Assembly (NCBI GenBank): GCA_003934145.1
Contig: RSAS01000124.1
Location: forward strand, 1 to 42,468
Length of the DNA stretch: 42,468 bases
Direction of reading: 5' to 3'
From: Candidatus Viridilinea halotolerans
Lineage (GTDB): Bacteria; Chloroflexota; Chloroflexia; Chloroflexales; Chloroflexaceae
The position numbers were made by a program, and so were the translations under genes. Positions 40,893-42,468 of the stretch are shown piece by piece. The notes under the pieces are model-generated. The model was not told the DNA's origin and ran no database searches. It saw only the letters and a program-made list of their open reading frames with translations. How positions within the stretch are numbered: the stretch's first letter is position 1; each line of letters starts with the position of its first letter.

Positions 40893-41966
40893 TCAACGCT
40901 CTCTCGTGCGTCGCTCTTCCCAACGGCTCATCAGCGCCTGCTGCTCGGCGCGCAGGCGTTCGCTCACGACGGCAACCATTTCAAGTGCGGCCAGATTGCC
41001 TTGGCGTGCTTCATCGAGTGCGATGTCGAGGTAGATAGCCATGGCTCCTAGACCTGCAGCGGTGGCGCTGAGGCGCGCTTCGTGGTTGGCCGCCTGCACC
41101 GCCAGGGCGGTGTGGCATGCGATCAGTTCGAGCAAGTTGAGTTGCTTGGGGTTGAAGAGGCGGCTTGCGCTCGTCGTAACCGTCAAGGCCCCAATGGGCC
41201 GCGCACCCCAGAGCAGCGGCGCGGCCATGGCGCAGCGGGTGCGTGCGTCATCCTCATACGCGTCCATGCGCATACCGATCCAGCGCTGATCGGTATCAGT
41301 CTCGTCAATAATCATGGGCACGCGTTCGCGCAGCACGAGGCTAATCAGGCCGTGGTTGGTCACTTCGCGCGTGCGTTCCGGGCCGGAGAGATGGCCGTCG
41401 CTACGCATCAAGACGGGCTGATCAAAGCTCTCATTAGGCAGAATGAGCACCGAGGCGCGTTCGCCGCCGAGCATGGCCGGTACTTCGGTGGCAATCTGGC
41501 GGGCAAGCGCCAACGGCTCATTGGGGCCGCGAATCACGGCGCGCCCAAAAGCGAGCAGTTGGTCAATTGTGTCGTTGTGGGTGCGAATATCGCCCGCCCA
41601 GTCGCTGAGTTGCGCCTGGAGCGAAGCGTATTCCAGGGCGGCCCCAATGATATGGCCGAGGGCGTTGAGCAGCGCTTGGTCGTCCTCATCGAAAGGACGC
41701 TGGCGTTGCGCTTCAATCCGCCCGATCACCTGACGGCCAATGAGGATCGGCCCGCAGAGGCGCTGCGGATCGTCTGAATGGATCGCTTGCACCCCGGCAG
41801 GCACATCAATGCGCAATGTCGCAACACGCAACCAGTCGCAGGCCAAGTCGTGCAGGATGGGTAGGGGATCGGGGCGGCGAGCAGCAGCCAAAAAGGCACC
41901 ATAGCCGAGGAGTGCCTCGCGCAGTCGTGTCGCTCGCGTTGCGGTGGGATTGGATTGTAGGGTCAC
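40893..41966 (-). CDS. GAF-domain protein (tandem GAF)
   Basis: About 357 aa with two GAF-like sensor domains: about 5-115 (PILHDLACDWLRVATLRID; GPILIGRQVIGRIEAQRQRPF) and about 155-305 (ILPNESFDQPVLMRSDG; VPMIIDETDTDQRW; AAPLLWGARPIGALTV). They are joined by a helical linker, with a helical tail of about 50 aa. No kinase, cyclase or HTH output domain follows, so it may be a stand-alone sensor or a partner in a two-component system. The start is uncertain: the frame is open to 42422, but beyond 41966 it reads AT-rich noncoding DNA and then the GC array. A GTG at 41966 is proposed; another nearby start is possible. Confidence 0.72.
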   Translation of the reverse strand: MTLQSNPTATRATRLREALLGYGAFLAAARRPDPLPILHDLACDWLRVATLRIDVPAGVQAIHSDDPQRLCGPILIGRQVIGRIEAQRQRPFDEDDQALLNALGHIIGAALEYASLQAQLSDWAGDIRTHNDTIDQLLAFGRAVIRGPNEPLALARQIATEVPAMLGGERASVLILPNESFDQPVLMRSDGHLSGPERTREVTNHGLISLVLRERVPMIIDETDTDQRWIGMRMDAYEDDARTRCAMAAPLLWGARPIGALTVTTSASRLFNPKQLNLLELIACHTALAVQAANHEARLSATAAGLGAMAIYLDIALDEARQGNLAALEMVAVVSERLRAEQQALMSRWEERRTRER

Positions 41967-42161
41967 GCCAATGCCTATGTTCGTATTGGTTTCGCCTGAA
42001 AAGCGGATAATTCTATCAGCATACAATAATCTAATCTGCTTGTCACTCCCAAAAAAGTCCCCTTGAGCTTGTAGTTCTATCGTAGATGAATTATTGTTTA
42101 TTTTATAGAGTGGTCTGGATGGGGGCTTCGCCCCATGTGCATGCTGAAAGGATGTTTTTTC

Positions 42162-42468
42162 GGGGGCTGCGCCCCCGCGCCCCCGCCGAACGGGGGGATT
42201 CTGTGGGGGCCGTGCCCCCACACCCCCGCCGAACGGGGGGGGCCTGCGGGGGCCATGCCCCCGCGCCCCCGTCGAGCGGGGAGATTCTGTGGGGGCGCAG
42301 CCCCCACGCCCCCGCCGAACGAGGGGATTCTGTGGGGGCCGTGCCCCCACGCCCCCGCCGGGGGGAGTTTTACGGGGGCCATGCCCCCGCGCCCCCGCCG
42401 GGGGGAGTTTTACGGGGGCCATGCCCCCGCGCCCCCGTCGAGCGGGGAGATTCTGTGGGGGCGCAGCC
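42162..42468. repeat. Tandem array of 40/43-bp GC-rich units (right end)
   Basis: Seven complete units starting at 42162, 42205, 42248, 42291, 42334, 42374 and 42414 (five of 43, then 40 bp steps) and an eighth cut by the window end. Each has a GGGGG.....CCCCC palindrome then CGCCCCCGCCG and a GGGGAGATTCTGT or GGGAGTTTTAC joint. The open frame running through on the minus strand has no stop codon by composition and is not a gene. Confidence 0.85.

Noticed and set aside
41967-42422. N-terminal extension of the GAF gene through the GC array
   Set aside because: The reading frame there encodes Gly/Pro/Arg repeats from the array and AT-rich noncoding DNA; it has no match to a GAF N-terminus and no ribosome site.
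42162-42468. CRISPR array
   Set aside because: Units are tandem and abut directly with 40 or 43 bp repeats; no unique spacers exist and no cas genes are seen.

Overview
The window looks like chromosomal DNA of a Chloroflexota bacterium, most likely class Chloroflexia and perhaps a filamentous phototroph of the Chloroflexales. This is inferred from gene content, GC-rich codon use, a secreted protein ending in a YLPL-type tail (family knowledge from memory), and the density of GC-rich hairpin repeats between genes. No 16S gene, tRNA, CRISPR array, phage module or intact transposase was seen. Both window ends lie inside GC-rich repeat arrays, as would be expected if the contig broke at repeats.

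Layout. 347-7612: murA, an APH-fold kinase, and sucA-sucB (E1 and E2 of 2-oxoglutarate dehydrogenase). 7641-9614: an AT-rich two-gene cassette (AAA ATPase plus DUF3226/TOPRIM-like protein) bracketed by copies of a short repeat; this is the best candidate for an acquired defence system. 9657-17189: transketolase, ruvB between two inverted 90-bp repeats, a secreted M23/LamG protein and an EamA permease. 17518-21120: a pyrimidine operon on the minus strand (pyrR-pyrB-pyrC-like). It has a readable PyrR-type leader, and its dihydroorotase homologue has lost most metal ligands. 21377-24608: a Ser/Thr kinase, an FHA-like membrane protein and an orphan TRAP binding protein. 25064-30408: a duplicated-domain lipoprotein, rimI, prs, gdhA, a small unknown gene and a HIT protein. 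30703-36182: a flippase-like membrane protein, lemA with two tandem DUF3137 genes, and a glycosyltransferase. 36408-40029: a quinol:electron-acceptor oxidoreductase module (cytochrome b, Rieske, triheme cytochrome c). 40893-41966: a GAF-domain protein.

The genes are mostly housekeeping: central carbon metabolism, nucleotide synthesis, nitrogen assimilation, respiration or photosynthetic electron transfer, and cell envelope. The unusual content is between the genes. At least four repeat families occur: (A) GC-rich units with a GGGGGCCATGCCCCC palindrome; (B) a 110-bp MITE-like element starting GGGTGTGAC, of which three copies have 9-bp flanking duplications; (C) stem-loops with a constant GAACC/GGTTC heart and compensating arms; (D) stem-loops around TTTTGGCGGC/GCCGCCAAAA. 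Many sit where transcription terminators are expected.

All calls were made by eye from sequence and remembered family motifs. No database search, alignment program or folding program was run.
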